Source: Lepturacanthus savala
Taxonomy: Eukaryota > Chordata > Actinopteri > Scombriformes > Trichiuridae
Length of the DNA: 64,000 nt
Direction: 5' to 3'
NCBI GenBank assembly: GCA_030544235.1
Contig: CM060468.1
Location: 4,718,758 to 4,782,757 of the forward strand
Part shown: one piece after another, positions 34,791 through 47,067 of the stretch
How positions within the stretch are numbered: position 1 is the stretch's first letter
How the letters are laid out: each line of letters begins with the position of its first letter
Translations under genes and position numbers: made by a program
Notes under the pieces: model-generated
What the model was told of the DNA's origin: nothing
Seen by the model: the letters and a program-made list of their open reading frames with translations, nothing else
Database searches by the model: none

Positions 34791-35136
34791 TTCAACATTT
34801 TGGGAAATATTTTAAACATAATATGGAATTATTTTCTTTCTTCCAAAGAGTTAGAAGAGAAGATTGATATCGCCCTCTGATCTGCCTGTTAAGTAGGAGG
34901 CTCCAGCACCCTATAGTCAAGAAATCATTGGCTCATAACCACCTCCGTTTTACACTCTGCTTATTGTGAGAATGGATGTGTTAATTAATGAGTTTTAGAA
35001 GTGCTGCGAGGCAGGTTTTGTTAACTGTGGACAGTCAGGCTGCAGTTTCTTTCTGTTTCCAGTCTTCAAACTAAGATAACCGTCTGCTGATTTATCACAC
35101 GAGAGGGAAGAAAGTGTATTTTTCCGAAATGTTGAA
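34791..35136 (+). mobile_element. MITE-like dispersed repeat, copy 2
   Basis: Starts ttcaacattttgggaaat and ends with the inverse (atttttccgaaatgttgaa). Internal 'gttagaagagaagattgata' and 'ctgtttccagtctt' agree with the family of 14467-14772. Diverged, without coding capacity. Confidence 0.7.
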
Positions 35137-37221
35137 CAATTGGCCCCGTGAAGACAAACAACAGTAACTACAATTTGGTCAAAATCGAGTTATGAGCTGA
35201 AATTGAATTTTTTTTTTTTTAGATTTTTCCATTTTGGAGAAAATGGAGCATAACAATAGCAGTAACTGTAAAAATCCAAACAACTCAAGTGCTGTAACTG
35301 CAGCCTGCCCTGGGATTATCTGGTCAAGAGCATTAAGATCCCAAATCACAGTGTAGTCACTGCGCTCTGCCTGCATAGAGTTATCATTGTTTGTTTCAAG
35401 CACTCCTGTTTTGATAAGATACTGGATCTTTTTTTTTTTTTTGCATAAATTGTCAGCATTGAGACTCTGAGTCTGTAATGTTTTTTTATTCAAACAAGAA
35501 ATAAAGTCCTGATGATTTGTAGGTATGGAATTTACTTGAATAATCCATATTTAATACGCACTTTAACACTGTTTTGCCAATAACACATCTGCCACTTTTT
35601 TGTGTTTGAGTTACTGCTGTTTGCCTTTGTAAATAAATGTTTCTACACTGAACACAGGTTCAGGCTGTGCACAATGTCCATGCATACAGATGTCAAAGTA
35701 TAACATGACCTTTACAGTGTCTTGGTGTCTATAGCAACGACAGCAGTTATCATTGCTTCCATAAATCAGAGTTAGAAAATACTGATATGTTTGGACAGAA
35801 TGACAATAGTCCACTTTTTTTTCTAATATTCAGCATCTTTAAATCTGTCTGCACTTGTTATTCATGTCAAGTTAGAATATTACTCTTATCTGGGTTTTAT
35901 TGGCCGATCATCTTTTAGACGTTTAAACTCATGCTAATAAAAACTGATTCATGTGTGCTGGCAGACTAGACTGGTTTCATTACAGGCCGACTGGAACTCC
36001 ACACTAGAACGGTTTCTTTGGATAAATATCCGAAATATGATCATTTTAAATTATTTTCATTTGCTGCGGTCAGGACAGAATCTATTTCCATTAAACAATG
36101 CTGACTGGCCAGTTAAGTGTTATGAACCATGAAATTACATCATAAAATTCAATTATATATTGCAAAATATCACTGTTGCATCCGACCACGCTATTTTGAA
36201 CTGACCAATCTTTTTTATTTACTCTGTCACCCATTTGCACACTCTATCATGCTGCCCTGCCTCAACTCGCACAGCCTCATTTGATGATTTCTCTGTAATG
36301 CCAATCAACAAAGGAGACAGTGAGTCACTACTACTACAGTCCTGCAAATGTTAAATTTGTCCTTCCCTCAAAGCTGAAGCTACTGCACGAGTTCATCTTC
36401 CAACATGTTTGCAACCAACTTTCCACATTTAAGCTTGTTGCTTTTGAAAAGGCAATCTGCTGTGGCTAATGGCTTAGGTAAACATTTCAGAAATGCCTTT
36501 ACAACTCTTTACCGAGGCTTAGCCCCCAACTAGAAAAGCAGAAATAGTCTTTGAACTCCCCTTTCTATTCTAGGCCCTTTTAATCCCTCTAAAGGCTTGC
36601 CGTGTTCAACGAAAGAAATGGGAGGGGAGGAGGAGAAGTGAAAAGGAGGGGGGGTCACCGCTGAAGATGAAAGCGACACAAGATGACCTGCACCTTCGTA
36701 TGCACAAAAAAAAAGTATTTTGACTCTTTATCACAGGCTAGGCATCACTGAGCAATCTCATTTAGGCTATCAAATAACAGTATACCGAGTGAAAAAGTGC
36801 CCTTTCTTCTACCCTTGTGCAATTAGTGGCAGCTATCAATTTCGAGGAGTGTTTAATTGTAGGCCTTCGTTCAGATGGCTCAATCACTTGTCAAAGACAG
36901 ACTAAGTGCAGATTCTTAATTACATTGTTCATTCAAGGCCAAAAAACGCATTCCGCCCTCGGTGGCTCCCTTAGAAATAATACTTCAGAAAATGTTATTC
37001 ATATCCTTGAACTTGGGTCAGCTATAGAAGTGGTATTCTAGCGGCAGAATATGTCGAGTACCTCATTTTCGCCTGTACGTTTTCTATCAAACTTTTTGTT
37101 GAATTTCTTGTTTTTGCACTGTGTCCCTTTCAGTTACCTACAGGGGGATTTCTATTGGAGGAAATGAAGTTAATATTTACACTCTAATCACCACCATCAC
37201 CATCGACTTCTGCCACCTCAC

Positions 37222-37384
37222 CTTGCCAGCAGGCACCGACTGTCAGCTGCACGTCAATCTGCGACGGGTGGATGGGCCAATCGTCTGTCACCAGGTAAGG
37301 GTCATAGGTCACTCCGTCCACGTAGAGTGTCACCACCGGAAACTCCACATTGATGACGTAGTAATGCCACTCCTTGTCACAGAT
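37222..37384 (-). CDS. clstn2: clstn2 exon: LNS/laminin-G domain core
   Basis: This is the most 5' exon in the window. Acceptor CCCGGACAG precedes 37384; donor CAAG|GTGAGG follows 37222. The exon is 163 bp, entering in phase 0 and leaving in phase 1. It encodes ICDKEWHYYVINVEFPVVTL, then YVDGVTYDPYLVTDDWPIHP and LTVGACWQ, the beta-sandwich strands of the extracellular LNS domain. EWHYYV...VTLYVDG is the classic laminin-G/pentraxin-like strand pattern. The frame continues into intron sequence on both sides (the EVAEVDGDGGD extension is intronic). The next upstream exon was not found in 37385-64000. Confidence 0.97.
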
Positions 37385-40303
37385 CTGTCCGGGAGAGTGA
37401 AAAAGAGAAAGTCTCACGAATCGAGGCTGCAGATGTTCATCTCTTTTTGAAAAAAAAAAAAAAAATGTCGAAAAACTAATACTTTTTAAATCCCCGGGAG
37501 TCAAACATCAAATCCAATTCGACATCCAATAAAGTTCACCTGAGGAATGTTTGACTGGCTACTGATAAAAGCAGTACATGCATTTCCCACATCTCCATAC
37601 TTATTTAACCCGTTTAAGCCCAGATTAATAACGCAATTAATTGTTATCAGTTGTGTCAACAATCATGTTGCATACCTATTTCTTTCTATTTTGTAGTCTT
37701 TTCTTTGCAGAAAATAACATTTTAATGGCTGTTATAGTTGCATCATGTCAAGATAAAAAAGCTTGATGAGAAACATTTAGATTTTTTATTCTAAGTATAA
37801 AATAACAGTCATAGACTTAAAGGCTCAGAGGCTTAAATGGGTTATTAATTTAAGTTTATGTTTCAGTTCAACATTTAGCACAGTTTATGTCCCTGTATTT
37901 AAAGTTATATTTTTTGGCCTTAAAGTGTCCCTAAAGCATATCGCAATCAATATTAAAATACCTTCACTATGTTCAGTTGCACCAGTTTGTAACTATAAAA
38001 TGTAGGTAACAAAAAACCTTAAATTCTCCCAAATGGAGGAGGACATAGCTTTAGTTTCTGGTAGCTACAGCCACTATTATCTCCCCTGAAATGACCATGA
38101 ATGAAAATATGAATAAATAAAACCACTTTCCCACCTTGTTATATCTGACAATTGTTCACATACTAGACTAGAGACTACTACATTTTAGAGAACAAGGTCC
38201 AATTCTTTAATAAAAAGTTTGTCGCTGCATTAAAGGACAACTTGGAAAAACTTTGTATGAAGAGGGTTAGGACAGCTTTATGCCATCGGTTTTTATACTG
38301 AATATTTGAAATCATAGATTCTGAAACAAAGTGTGTCCTTGGACAAACTTCCTTATCCTCCCAAAAAGAAAAAAAAATCTTATGAAATGACAGAAACAAA
38401 GTAAGTGTCAGGTACTAACCATTGAATTATTTTGGAGGCAGCAGAATATTTTGCAGGTTTTAGGATAGTCTGTATTATCTTCAAATGCATCATGATCCAT
38501 CATCTTCCGTTTTATTGTATTTGACTTGAAACAAGAGTACACTTGTCCCAATGAGCTGTTTCTTGTCAGTTTAGCTGAAAAGATGTAAAATACACTTTGG
38601 CAAGGTTGCTATGGATACAGGCCAGAACGTTGAGCTGAATGTTACTATGGCACGATGTCTTTTTCACAAAAAGACTTCACTGACAAGAATGATGTATGAC
38701 CTGAATCTCTTTTATTTAAAATAAGGGCGATCTGATAATTTATGAATCACCTTAATTTTGTTTTTTAATAAGCAGCTTCAGGGCTGAGTTAACATGGCAG
38801 TGAATGGGACAGTTAGCACTTTCTGAACTTTTGGACAAGAGTCCTATTTCAATGAAAGTAACACTGATGGAGGGAGGAGAAACATTTCAGCATTCTGATG
38901 TATGAATTATTCATTGGAAGCTGTGGGAGTAAGATGATAATGTGTTGGAAGATCTTTGTTAACACATTTGAAAGCCTGAATCTACAGGGTCTGACATTGA
39001 CTCATAGACTTTCAGTTGGTGCTGTTACTATGGCAACACTGGTACCGCTAATAGACACTAAAACACTCCACACCGTCATGCACATTTTGTAAGTGGGATC
39101 CACCCCAAAATTGAATGGATTTCATGAAAAATTGACCTGGTGATTTTTTTCCCGTGAGAAAAATCTCTCCTTGGAAAAGTTAAAGAAGCAAAAAAAAGCA
39201 GAACAGTCGACCCATGCTTGGGACAAAATGGTCTAAATAGATAACATGGGTGGGTTGAGTCGCGTCTCATGCAAAATGTCGCTGCAATCAAACAAACCCG
39301 CGGTAGCATTTGTTATTTAGGATGGATGTTTTTGTTTCTACAGTTCCACCTTGTGATTTAGGGCAAAAGGACAGCTGTGGATTTTAACAAGATGTGGCTT
39401 GTGAATAGTTTTTCCTGTGTTTAATGCTCTCTGAAATGCATTAGTACATTACCTATTCTAACCTCTCCTGAAGAATGCTTGACTGTGCTACTCGTCAGCA
39501 TGCTTGACCATTTACCCTTGCCTTGCTGTGCTTTTTAATTGATTGCATAAGCCCACTTGTGCCTGTCCGTCTGCATTAGAATTTCTGTCTTTCCAGTCTT
39601 TTTTATTTGCTTTAGGCTATGTTTTTACTCAGCCGTGCCAACACTCATCGGGCCGCGCTTCACCTCTCCCTCTCAGCTCCTCTGATATAACCTGGGACAG
39701 CCTTTGAACACTTAGCCTTGGGTAACCTCTCTCTCTAATGAAGAGTGCTCCACTGCCTGCTTATTAACACTGTGCGCGAGCAGATGGGAGTTCCAATCAA
39801 TTCGGGTTCGCTTTTCGCTGGCGCCGAGGTGTGAGATACAACACCTGGCCTATCGGTGATCATTCCACACTGCTGCTTAACATATATGCCAAACATCGAT
39901 CTGCTGAGTCCGGACCTAGAAATCGATGGAGGTAGTGTGATTGTTGTGTTGATGGCGCCGCAGATGTGAATGATTCTGATTATATTGATTTTGAGATCCT
40001 GAGAAAACATATATACACGTCTGAACAGAAAGGAAGCCAGACACCTTTCATTTCTATGCATCTTGCACACAGGCTGTCAAGAAAAGACTTTGATTTGTCT
40101 CCGGGATACAAACACGCTGTTAAAACTCTAACCTGTGTTGCATCGTCGACTGGATTTCTTTTCAATCTGCTGCCATTGCATTATTAAGGATGTAGTGTAA
40201 AGCATTCATATACGCACATACTAATCCCTCTGACATTTACACATGCAGACGATTTCCACTGATTTCTCCCTGTCTTTGCTGTGCAGGATTTCAAAGAGAG
40301 CTT

Positions 40304-40319
40304 GAACCCGTACGGGTTC
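40304..40319. repeat. perfect 16-bp palindrome
   Basis: GAACCCGTACGGGTTC is its own reverse complement, with a central TA and two CpG steps, in otherwise ordinary intron. It could be a dimeric transcription-factor site or chance. Confidence 0.9.
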
Positions 40320-42076
40320 TAAGCGACTTCCTCTTGTTGGCTTCAAAGGAGTCGTTTTCGAGATCTTGTCCGTGCGACGAAGCTGCCTCCGTTGGGTTTG
40401 GATGTTGGGGTTGGAGATGCTTCTCAGGGATAGGAGGAGGGAGGGACTGTAGTCAGAAATGTCAATACTACTTTACTACTTTAAGAGGAAGTGCTTGTGA
40501 AGATTGAACCAGGAATTTAAAGAGTGATGTAAAGGCTGATATTCTTAGAGTTAAGTGGCTGATGACTATTATTTTGTCCGTAGTCTTGAAATTTTAATGT
40601 TTTCTAAAATGTCAAACAGTGCTTAGGTCATCATGAGTCACTAAAATGCTACTGAAAGCCAGCAGTGGCAGTGAGAGGACATTACTGACTAAATTTAGAA
40701 TTTTAAAAAGCAAAGCGACAACCAAACTCAGAGCAAATGAACCTACAGGCCATAGGAGACCAGCAAACAGCTCAACACCACTACAGGTGGAACGAAGCAC
40801 AGACGACCTTTCAGTACATCTCTTATGGAAGTCATGCATCTTGAGTGACTCTTTGACACTTGTCACCATTGATATTGATTAATCCAGCATAAAAAATATG
40901 GCCAATGCATGGACCAGCAGTAGCACAAGAGCAGGATGATAAAATAAGCTTTAATTCACCAAAGCAGAGCAGGGCTCACTGAGGTGAAAGATGACTCGGT
41001 TCTTCCTCTGGGCAATTTTCTGGATGAAAACAATTCCACTATTCAACTCATCTACTTGCAATGTGAAAGAAGTCAATTTGCTATTTTTAGTGGGTTGATG
41101 TTTACTGTCACTCGTCTCTTTTCAGTCTCCGACTGTCTAAATGTTTTGAATTTATTGACCCTATAAAACCTTCAGTTTCAATCGCCTTCTGGCTTTTTCC
41201 TGCATAGTGAAGCTTCGGTGGGACGGAATCAATTAAGCACTTCTTGATTCAGGCTGCCTGTCTGTGATGTCATCGCTACACACCAGCAGACAATAAAGCA
41301 TGCATTAGCATGGAAGAACCATGGTTGAATTGGTTTGATTTGGCCACATATTCGACAGATTCAATGACACTCATTTACCTTTTCAATGATTCTTTTCAAA
41401 CAACTTGTGACGTCTTCCAGGGTATAAATCATAAATATATGCTGTATTTGTATTATATGTTAAAAAAAACAACTGCAGAAATAGCAGACAATCTTCCTGT
41501 TAATTCAACCTCAAAAGATGTTGGTTGCAGTTTATTCAAATACAATTTGAATGCATTTACTAGTAAATGTTGTTTACTTGTTAGTTTTATATCCATAAAT
41601 AATTTATACCTGACTCCCTTGCATGAATCAACAGAAATATAGTCAATTCAATTGCACTATTGCACTAGGTTTTTATTTCACAGTCACACTCGATAAAAAG
41701 GTAATAAATCGATTTCAAGTCCCTGAATTGGATTGGATTGTTCTAAATGAACGAATATCTTCCTTTAATTAAATTGGCACCAATGAACAGTGAATCAGCT
41801 CATTATTAAAATGAATTGCTACACCCCCTGTCCATCACACAAGTTTATTTCCCGTGCACAATAAGCAGTAAAAGTTTTGCGTTGAAACAAAAACTCCCAG
41901 ATTATGAAGAAGTGCACAATTACATGATCACGCTGAGAGATGCAGTCCAGTGGTTGGCACAAAAGTTCGGCATCTTGTCAGAAAATTGATTAGAGCTTGA
42001 GAGAACAGGTGCACTGCTATGCATGGGCAGATGCCAGCTGGACACAGATGGAGAAATGTTGTTATGTGTGAGGGTT

Positions 42077-42078
<2 letters not shown>

Positions 42079-42125
<47 letters not shown>

Positions 42126-42131
42126 TGTGTG
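42079..42131. repeat. (GT)n microsatellite
   Basis: About 22 GT units, then GTTTG and a further short GT run ending in a G homopolymer. Confidence 0.97.
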
Positions 42132-43128
42132 GGGGGGAATCAGTGTCCTTTACAAAATCCAAGAACTGGAAACAACTCAGACCCAGCCACTGTGGCACAA
42201 TCTCAAAGCTATACACCATGAGTGTGTGTATATGCGTATATAAAGGGTGTGTATGTGCATGCATCAGCATGAGAGAGAACTAGTGATTCCACCAGGATGC
42301 AGCACTTGTTATAACACCCACCAGCAAACAGTCACACACAGACACCAATACCAGCACCATTAAGAATCAACTTCAAAACTTCAAAGCCCGAGTTAAAGTT
42401 TACGAGAGCAGCTCTGGCTCGCCTTGCTTATGAAAGCAAAGCAGAAAGTTTTGTATTCCCCGATCTCTCCACTTTCCTAGGTCTCTGCCTGATGCAAATT
42501 GACAGACAGAAGGAATTAATTATATAATTTACCACACAAACAAAGGAGAGGGAGGACATGAAACAAGCAGAGGACGAAGAAAAAAAGTGCGAAAGAAAGA
42601 GGGAGAGGGAGGTAGAGAACGGAAACATCGCACATCAAAGATCCTCCATCATCTCTTGGGGCATTCAACGGCAAGAAGAAAACAAAATTGCTATCTGCCC
42701 CCCTTCTATCCCACTCTCTTTCTCTCCTCTCAGTTTATTTGGTCTCTTTTCTTCTTTGCCTGTCTCTCCATTAGGACCTGACTGTGGGAGTTGCTGCCGC
42801 AAGTCCTTTGGAGTTGAAAGTCTTCAGGAGATCTGTCACCACACCCAACCTCTTAACTTCAAACAAGAGATGGAGAAATGAGATAGAAAAGGTAGAAGAA
42901 TGGAAAGAGACGAAGTGATCTGAGATCGTAGGGTGGCAGGGCAGAGAGATGAGGGAAAGAGGGAGAGTTTGGGATGAAAGAAAGCGAGGGAGCAAAGAGA
43001 AAATTAGTCAAAGAAGAAAAGACTTTGACAAAAGAGTTGAAGAGGCAGCCCAGTCTCCAGGAGGAAATGTTGACAGTTCTCACTTTTGCAAACCAAGTTT
43101 GTTCGTTGTACTATGCTGGTAAAATATA

Positions 43129-43161
43129 TACATATATATATATATATACAGTATATATATA
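43129..43161. repeat. (TA)n microsatellite, interrupted
   Basis: A TA-rich run with a CAG interruption; no function apparent. Confidence 0.85.
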
Positions 43162-43599
43162 ATGATGTTTTATGATGTGGCAACATTAGGCCCAGAAAGC
43201 AATTGGATATACGACATACAGGAAAAGAGCATGGTTTTTGTTAAAAGAAGCACTTTGTCAAGATTATAGAAACATGTAGCGTGGGTTGAAGTTACTAGGC
43301 CCTTAATTAAAGTTAGGTGACCTTCATTGTCATTCCCACAGTACAAATATAATTATGGGAGCAATTATGGTAGTTAAGGGTTTTAATCACAGTTTGAAAT
43401 GTGACACAATTGTAACCAGGCAACTGTTGGGTTAATTGATAACTGTTGGGTTAAAATCTTCACCCACCTGTTCTTCCATGAATAAGAAAAACATGTCAAC
43501 TTAAAAAGTACCATAAATATCTTTAAATTGATTTTTCAGTTAGATCTTCAAGAAACATGGAGCTGTTTCACCTGATCCTGACTGTTGCTATGGATAGAA

Positions 43600-43776
43600 T
43601 CACTATACCTTTCTTTCTACCACCCCTTGACTGTTGTTCCATTGTTTTTTATGTTTTATATATAATTATGCATTTTAACTGTATGTAACCGATCTGTGTG
43701 CCTTCTTGGCTGGGACTCCCTAGAAGAAGAGATCTTAATGTATCTCAAGGGGACATTTTCCTGGTTAAATAACGGG
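43600..43776 (+). mobile_element. retroelement 3' tail remnant
   Basis: Ends 'ttggctgggactccctagaa', 'gaagagatctt', 'caaggggacattttcctgg' and 'ttaaataa', a 3'-terminal text I recognise from common fish retroelements. Immediately after it (43778-43806) 'gtaccagttgaaagtttgga' resembles the end of another Tc1-type MITE. Both are fragments. Confidence 0.5.
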
Positions 43777-43879
43777 TATGGTACCAGTTGAAAGTTTGGA
43801 CACACAGCGTCTGAACTGCACCACTGCACCGGGTCATAATTACAACAGCTGCTGGGTAACATCTGTCATTCTATTATGA

Positions 43880-44050
43880 CTTGGAGAGACGCCACATGCA
43901 GAAATTCTCAGACGACAATGCTGTTGTGTTGTGCATTAGGAGGGGAGTGGAGGGGAGTACAGAGACCTGCAGCTCAATACGTCCAAAACCAAAAGCTGGT
44001 TTTCACCGAGGGGGTGGGGGTTACAGCCGGTTACATGTGAGGTTTAGACT
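43880..44050 (+). pseudogene. LINE reverse transcriptase fragment (5' part of a split copy)
   Basis: Translation gives QKFSDDNAVV, where FSDD occupies the RT catalytic YADD position of L2/CR1/Rex1-like LINEs, and shortly after, with a frame break, LQLNTSKTK, the block that normally follows it. The continuation of the same element appears at 45190-45770, so the copy has been split by later insertions. Degenerate and non-functional. Confidence 0.6.
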
Positions 44051-44054
44051 TCGT

Positions 44055-44125
44055 TCATTCAGTCATCTTCTATACCCGCTCATTCCTCACTAAGGTCACA
44101 GGGGTCTGCTGTCAATCCCAGTGTA
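44055..44125 (-). repeat. dispersed 'gattggctccagca'-type repeat fragment
   Basis: The reverse complement of 'cttctatacccgctcattcc', 'tcactaaggtcacaggggtc' and 'tgctgtcaatccca' matches a very common fish repeat. A sense-orientation fragment lies at 46868-46938. Confidence 0.55.
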
Positions 44126-44545
44126 CTTTAGGTTTCAAAATTGATTTTAATATTTTACTGCTTGTTTTTAAAGCCTTAAAAGGTCAGGCTCCTGCCTACA
44201 TCTGTGACATGATAAAATCTTATGAATCTGAGATCTTCCAGCAGCCCTGAGAGGAACCGAAAACTCACCTGCCCAGACCACTTGTTGTGTAGCTGTGAAA
44301 TGTCCTGAAATCACAGGCAGGCAAACTAAGTAGCTGTCCTCTTTTAAACCACTTCTTAAAACTCACTTGGAATCATTAGGCTTTTTTTTTAAACTAATTC
44401 AGTTTTCTTATAATGCAACTTTTGTAGGTTTTTATTCTGTATTCCTGTATTGTGATATTGTTTTATGTAGTTCAGTTATGAGAACTTTGTAACCTTGAGG
44501 TTATCTATAAAATTATTATCATTATTATAATAATTATTATTATAG
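44126..44545 (+). mobile_element. L2-type LINE 3' end
   Basis: An in-frame stretch reads ILLLVFKALKGQAPAYICDM then IKSYES, the terminal ORF2 block of L2-like LINEs (commonly LLLTYKALHGLAPSYISDLI). A frame break, a 3' UTR and an AT-rich ATT/TTA-repeat tail at about 44510-44545 follow. 5'-truncated and broken. It lies inside the gap of the split LINE at 43880/45190. Confidence 0.7.
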
Positions 44546-44604
44546 GTATGTGACTAGGCTTTTAACCATTGGCATCAGTATCCGCTATTGCCGACTGAGA
44601 GAAA

Positions 44605-44687
44605 TCAAGAGCCATGATTAGAATTTGTGTCCACTTAGGTGAGATGCAACAAGCTGTAAACACACATGATCAACATTTGAAATGATA
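44605..44687 (+). repeat. MITE-associated flank shared with 23117-23208
   Basis: 'tcaagagccatgattagaat', 'ttgtgtccacttaggtgaga' and 'tgcaacaagctgtaaacaca' occur in both places directly before the same MITE, differing by a 9-bp indel and few substitutions. This sequence is therefore part of a larger repeat unit. Confidence 0.85.
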
Positions 44688-45179
44688 CATTGCCATTCAA
44701 AAGTTTGGGGTCACTTAGAAATGTCCTTGTTTTTGAAAGAAAGCACTGTTTTTTTCAATGAAGATAACTTTAAACTAATCAGAAATACACTCTATACATT
44801 GCTAATGTGGTAAATGACTATTCTAGTTGCAAATGTCTGGTTTTTGGTGCAATATCTACATAGGTGTATAGAGGCTCATTACCAGCAACTATCACTCCAG
44901 TGTTCTAATGGTACCATGTGTTTTCTCATTGCATCAGAAGGTTAATGGATGATTAGAAAACCCTTGTGCAGCTGAAAGCAGTTTAACTGGTTAGAGAAGC
45001 TAGAAAACTGACCTTCCTTTGATGAAAGCAAAGTTTGAAAGAAATCATTATTTCTAACCTTGACAATGTCTTGACTATATTTTGTATTCATTTTACAACT
45101 CATGGTGGCAAATAAAAGTGTGACTTTTCATGGAAAACACTAAATTGTCTGGGTGACCCCAGACTTTTGAATGGTAGTT
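44688..45179 (+). mobile_element. Tc1/mariner-type MITE, copy 3
   Basis: The most complete of the three copies: TA at 44686-44687 and 45180-45181, left end cattgccattcaaaagtttg, right end inverse of aaactaccattcaaaagtct. The interior matches copy 1 in reverse ('caaggttagaaataatgat' type blocks) and copy 2 in sense. No transposase. It is the youngest insertion in the split LINE. Confidence 0.85.
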
Positions 45180-45189
45180 TACCTACCAG

Positions 45190-45770
45190 TAATGTACACC
45201 CCTGATCATATGAATACCTTGGGCTGTAGCTGGACAACAAGCTAGACTGGTCAGCCAGCACAGACTATGTCAGTAGACTTAGTTTAATTGCTGCAGGGAA
45301 CCCCTGCAGATGTTTTATCAGTCAGTGGTTGCCTCTGTCTTCTTCTACTCTGTGGTGGTGTGCTGGGGAGGCAGCACAAAGAAAAGAAACACCATGAGGC
45401 TGGACAAACTGATTAAGAGTGCCGGCTCTGTGCTCGGCATGGGGCTTGACTCGGCGGTGGCACTGGCAGAGAAGAGAAGAGAACACTTAAAAGAAACTGT
45501 TGTTTGTAATGGATAATGTCCCCCACCCTCTGCTCACTGCCATCATGTTGCTAGAGGAGCACATTCGGTAGCAGGCGACTCTCACGGAATCACTCCATGG
45601 ACAGATTCCTCCTTTCCAGAGCCATCAGGCACTACAACACCTCGTTGGGGGGGGAGGAGGTACCGCTATTGGACTGTGATCTCACCCATTTTTTTTGTTT
45701 ATACTGATGCAACTGATTGCTTCTATTTCCTTTAGGATCAATAAACCATCTGTCTGTCTATAATATCTAT
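45190..45770 (+). pseudogene. LINE C-terminal region and 3' tail (3' part of the split copy)
   Basis: Translation shows YLGLQLDNKLDWSASTDYVS, then after a frame break FYQSVVASVFFYSVVVCWGG, then RLDKLIKSAGSVLG. These are the ordered C-terminal blocks of L2/CR1/Rex1-like LINE ORF2. The 3' end 'tttaggatcaataaa' runs into a CTGT/TCTATC short repeat, the usual 3' terminus of these elements. It continues the fragment at 43880-44050. Confidence 0.75.
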
Positions 45771-46476
45771 CTGTCTATCAAATTTAACAATAGGTTGTTT
45801 TTGAGCAACTGTTTTTCTTGGCAGGGCAGTCTCCCCAATACAGTTATAAAGCATGAGACCAACTTCCCAGCTCTGTCTCATAGTTGTGTGCCAAGATGTG
45901 CTGTACATTATAAGAGGTATCTTGGGAATAGTGTGGGACCACTTACTTTAAAAAAAGAAATGTATTCCACTGTGGTGGTAAATGGCTATACAAGTAATTA
46001 CATTTTTCTATTAATTATTCAAAACTATTTGCTTTCTTGCAATATTGATCGTTTTACCATGTCGTGACTTAAAAAGAGTGAGTGAGACGCTGAATTTAAA
46101 CACATAGCCTTGTTACAACTGAACTCTGAAAAAAGAATCAGGTGACTTCAAGGAAAGGAAAGATGCCTGTAAACATGAGGTTATTCTTAGCCTGTAATGT
46201 GTGTGTGGAGAGAGAGTGAAGAAAAGAAGTATAAAAGGTGGAGGGAGAGGTGTAGAGGCTGCTGAACAGAGATTGATGAGGATTGGAAACAAGGTGACTT
46301 TAAGGAGGGGTTGGGAGGAGGAGCCAGGGAAGGAATTAGAAAGTTACTGTAAAGGTGAAAAGAAAGCAGAGGTTTCAAATGAAAGGACTGGATTGGTTGG
46401 AAGACATCGGTGTAATTAGAGACCCTGTATAATTTCTGTAAATCAAATAACTCAACAAAGGTTGTTTATCAGGAAC

Positions 46477-46516
<40 letters not shown>
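46477..46516. repeat. 40-bp palindromic AAGG(TA)16CCTT
   Basis: The TA microsatellite is bracketed by AAGG and CCTT, so the whole 40 bp is a perfect palindrome able to form a cruciform or RNA hairpin. Confidence 0.93.
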
Positions 46517-46529
46517 ATATGGTGTTTTT

Positions 46530-46938
46530 TGTACACTCAAAGATGCTTGACAGAAACAAAATAAGCAAAAGAAAAAAGAAAAAGCAAGTTTGAACAGGTG
46601 GGGTTTGAGGAGAGAATTGAAATTCTGTATGAAGTCTGAGTTCTTGATAGGTTGTGTGAGTGGGTTCCAGAGTGTGGGGGCAGAGCGGCAAAGGCTCAGT
46701 CCCCAAAGGTCCGCTGCTATGTGTGGTTGATGGGTGTGAGGAGGTTTGACTCAGCAGAGCAGAGGTGGCCGGTGAGCTGGTGGTGGTGGAAGAAGTCGGA
46801 GAGGTAAAGAGAGGCCAGGCACAAGGAGTATGAAACAGATGGTTGATGAACAGGGAACCGCCCAAAGTATGCCGGGATTGGCTCCAGCAGCCCCCTGTGA
46901 CCCTACTGAGGAATATGCGGGTATAGGAAATAACTGAG
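46530..46938 (+). repeat. dispersed fish repeat fragments
   Basis: The 46590-46830 part ('gaacaggtggggtttgagga', 'gtgggttccagagtgtgggg', 'ccccaaaggtc') reads like a repeat found widely in fish. The 46868-46938 part ('gggattggctccagcagccc') belongs to the same family as 44055-44125. Names unknown. The long minus-strand frame here is not a gene. Confidence 0.5.
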
Positions 46939-47067
46939 TTTTAGACACTTATTGTCTATCCAGGTTTAGATATCCAACAGGTAGTTGGTTACGGTGGAAA
47001 GGATGACGGTGGTGATGGATTTGGTAGAGATAGTTGGGTATCATCGGGTATCACTTTCTCATTATAT

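Larger units (their letters stand above)
28055..37221 (-). other. clstn2 intron, 9.2 kb
   Basis: Donor GTGAGG at 37221; acceptor GTATAG at 28055. It contains decayed LINE sequence (about 29800-30220), a tandem triplication (31447-32085), a GC-rich CpG-bearing stretch near 32990-33200, the second copy of the 'tttagtc' repeat (34325-34470) and the second copy of the MITE-like repeat (34791-35136). The stretches 28070-29790, 30230-31440, 32100-32980 and 35140-37200 show nothing I can assign. Confidence 0.7.

Noticed and set aside
39735..40070. Candidate upstream clstn2 exon in a GC-richer patch
   Set aside because: The minus-strand translation (NTTITLPPSISRSGLSRSMF...) does not match the expected LNS sequence and the phases do not fit. 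It is more likely non-coding.
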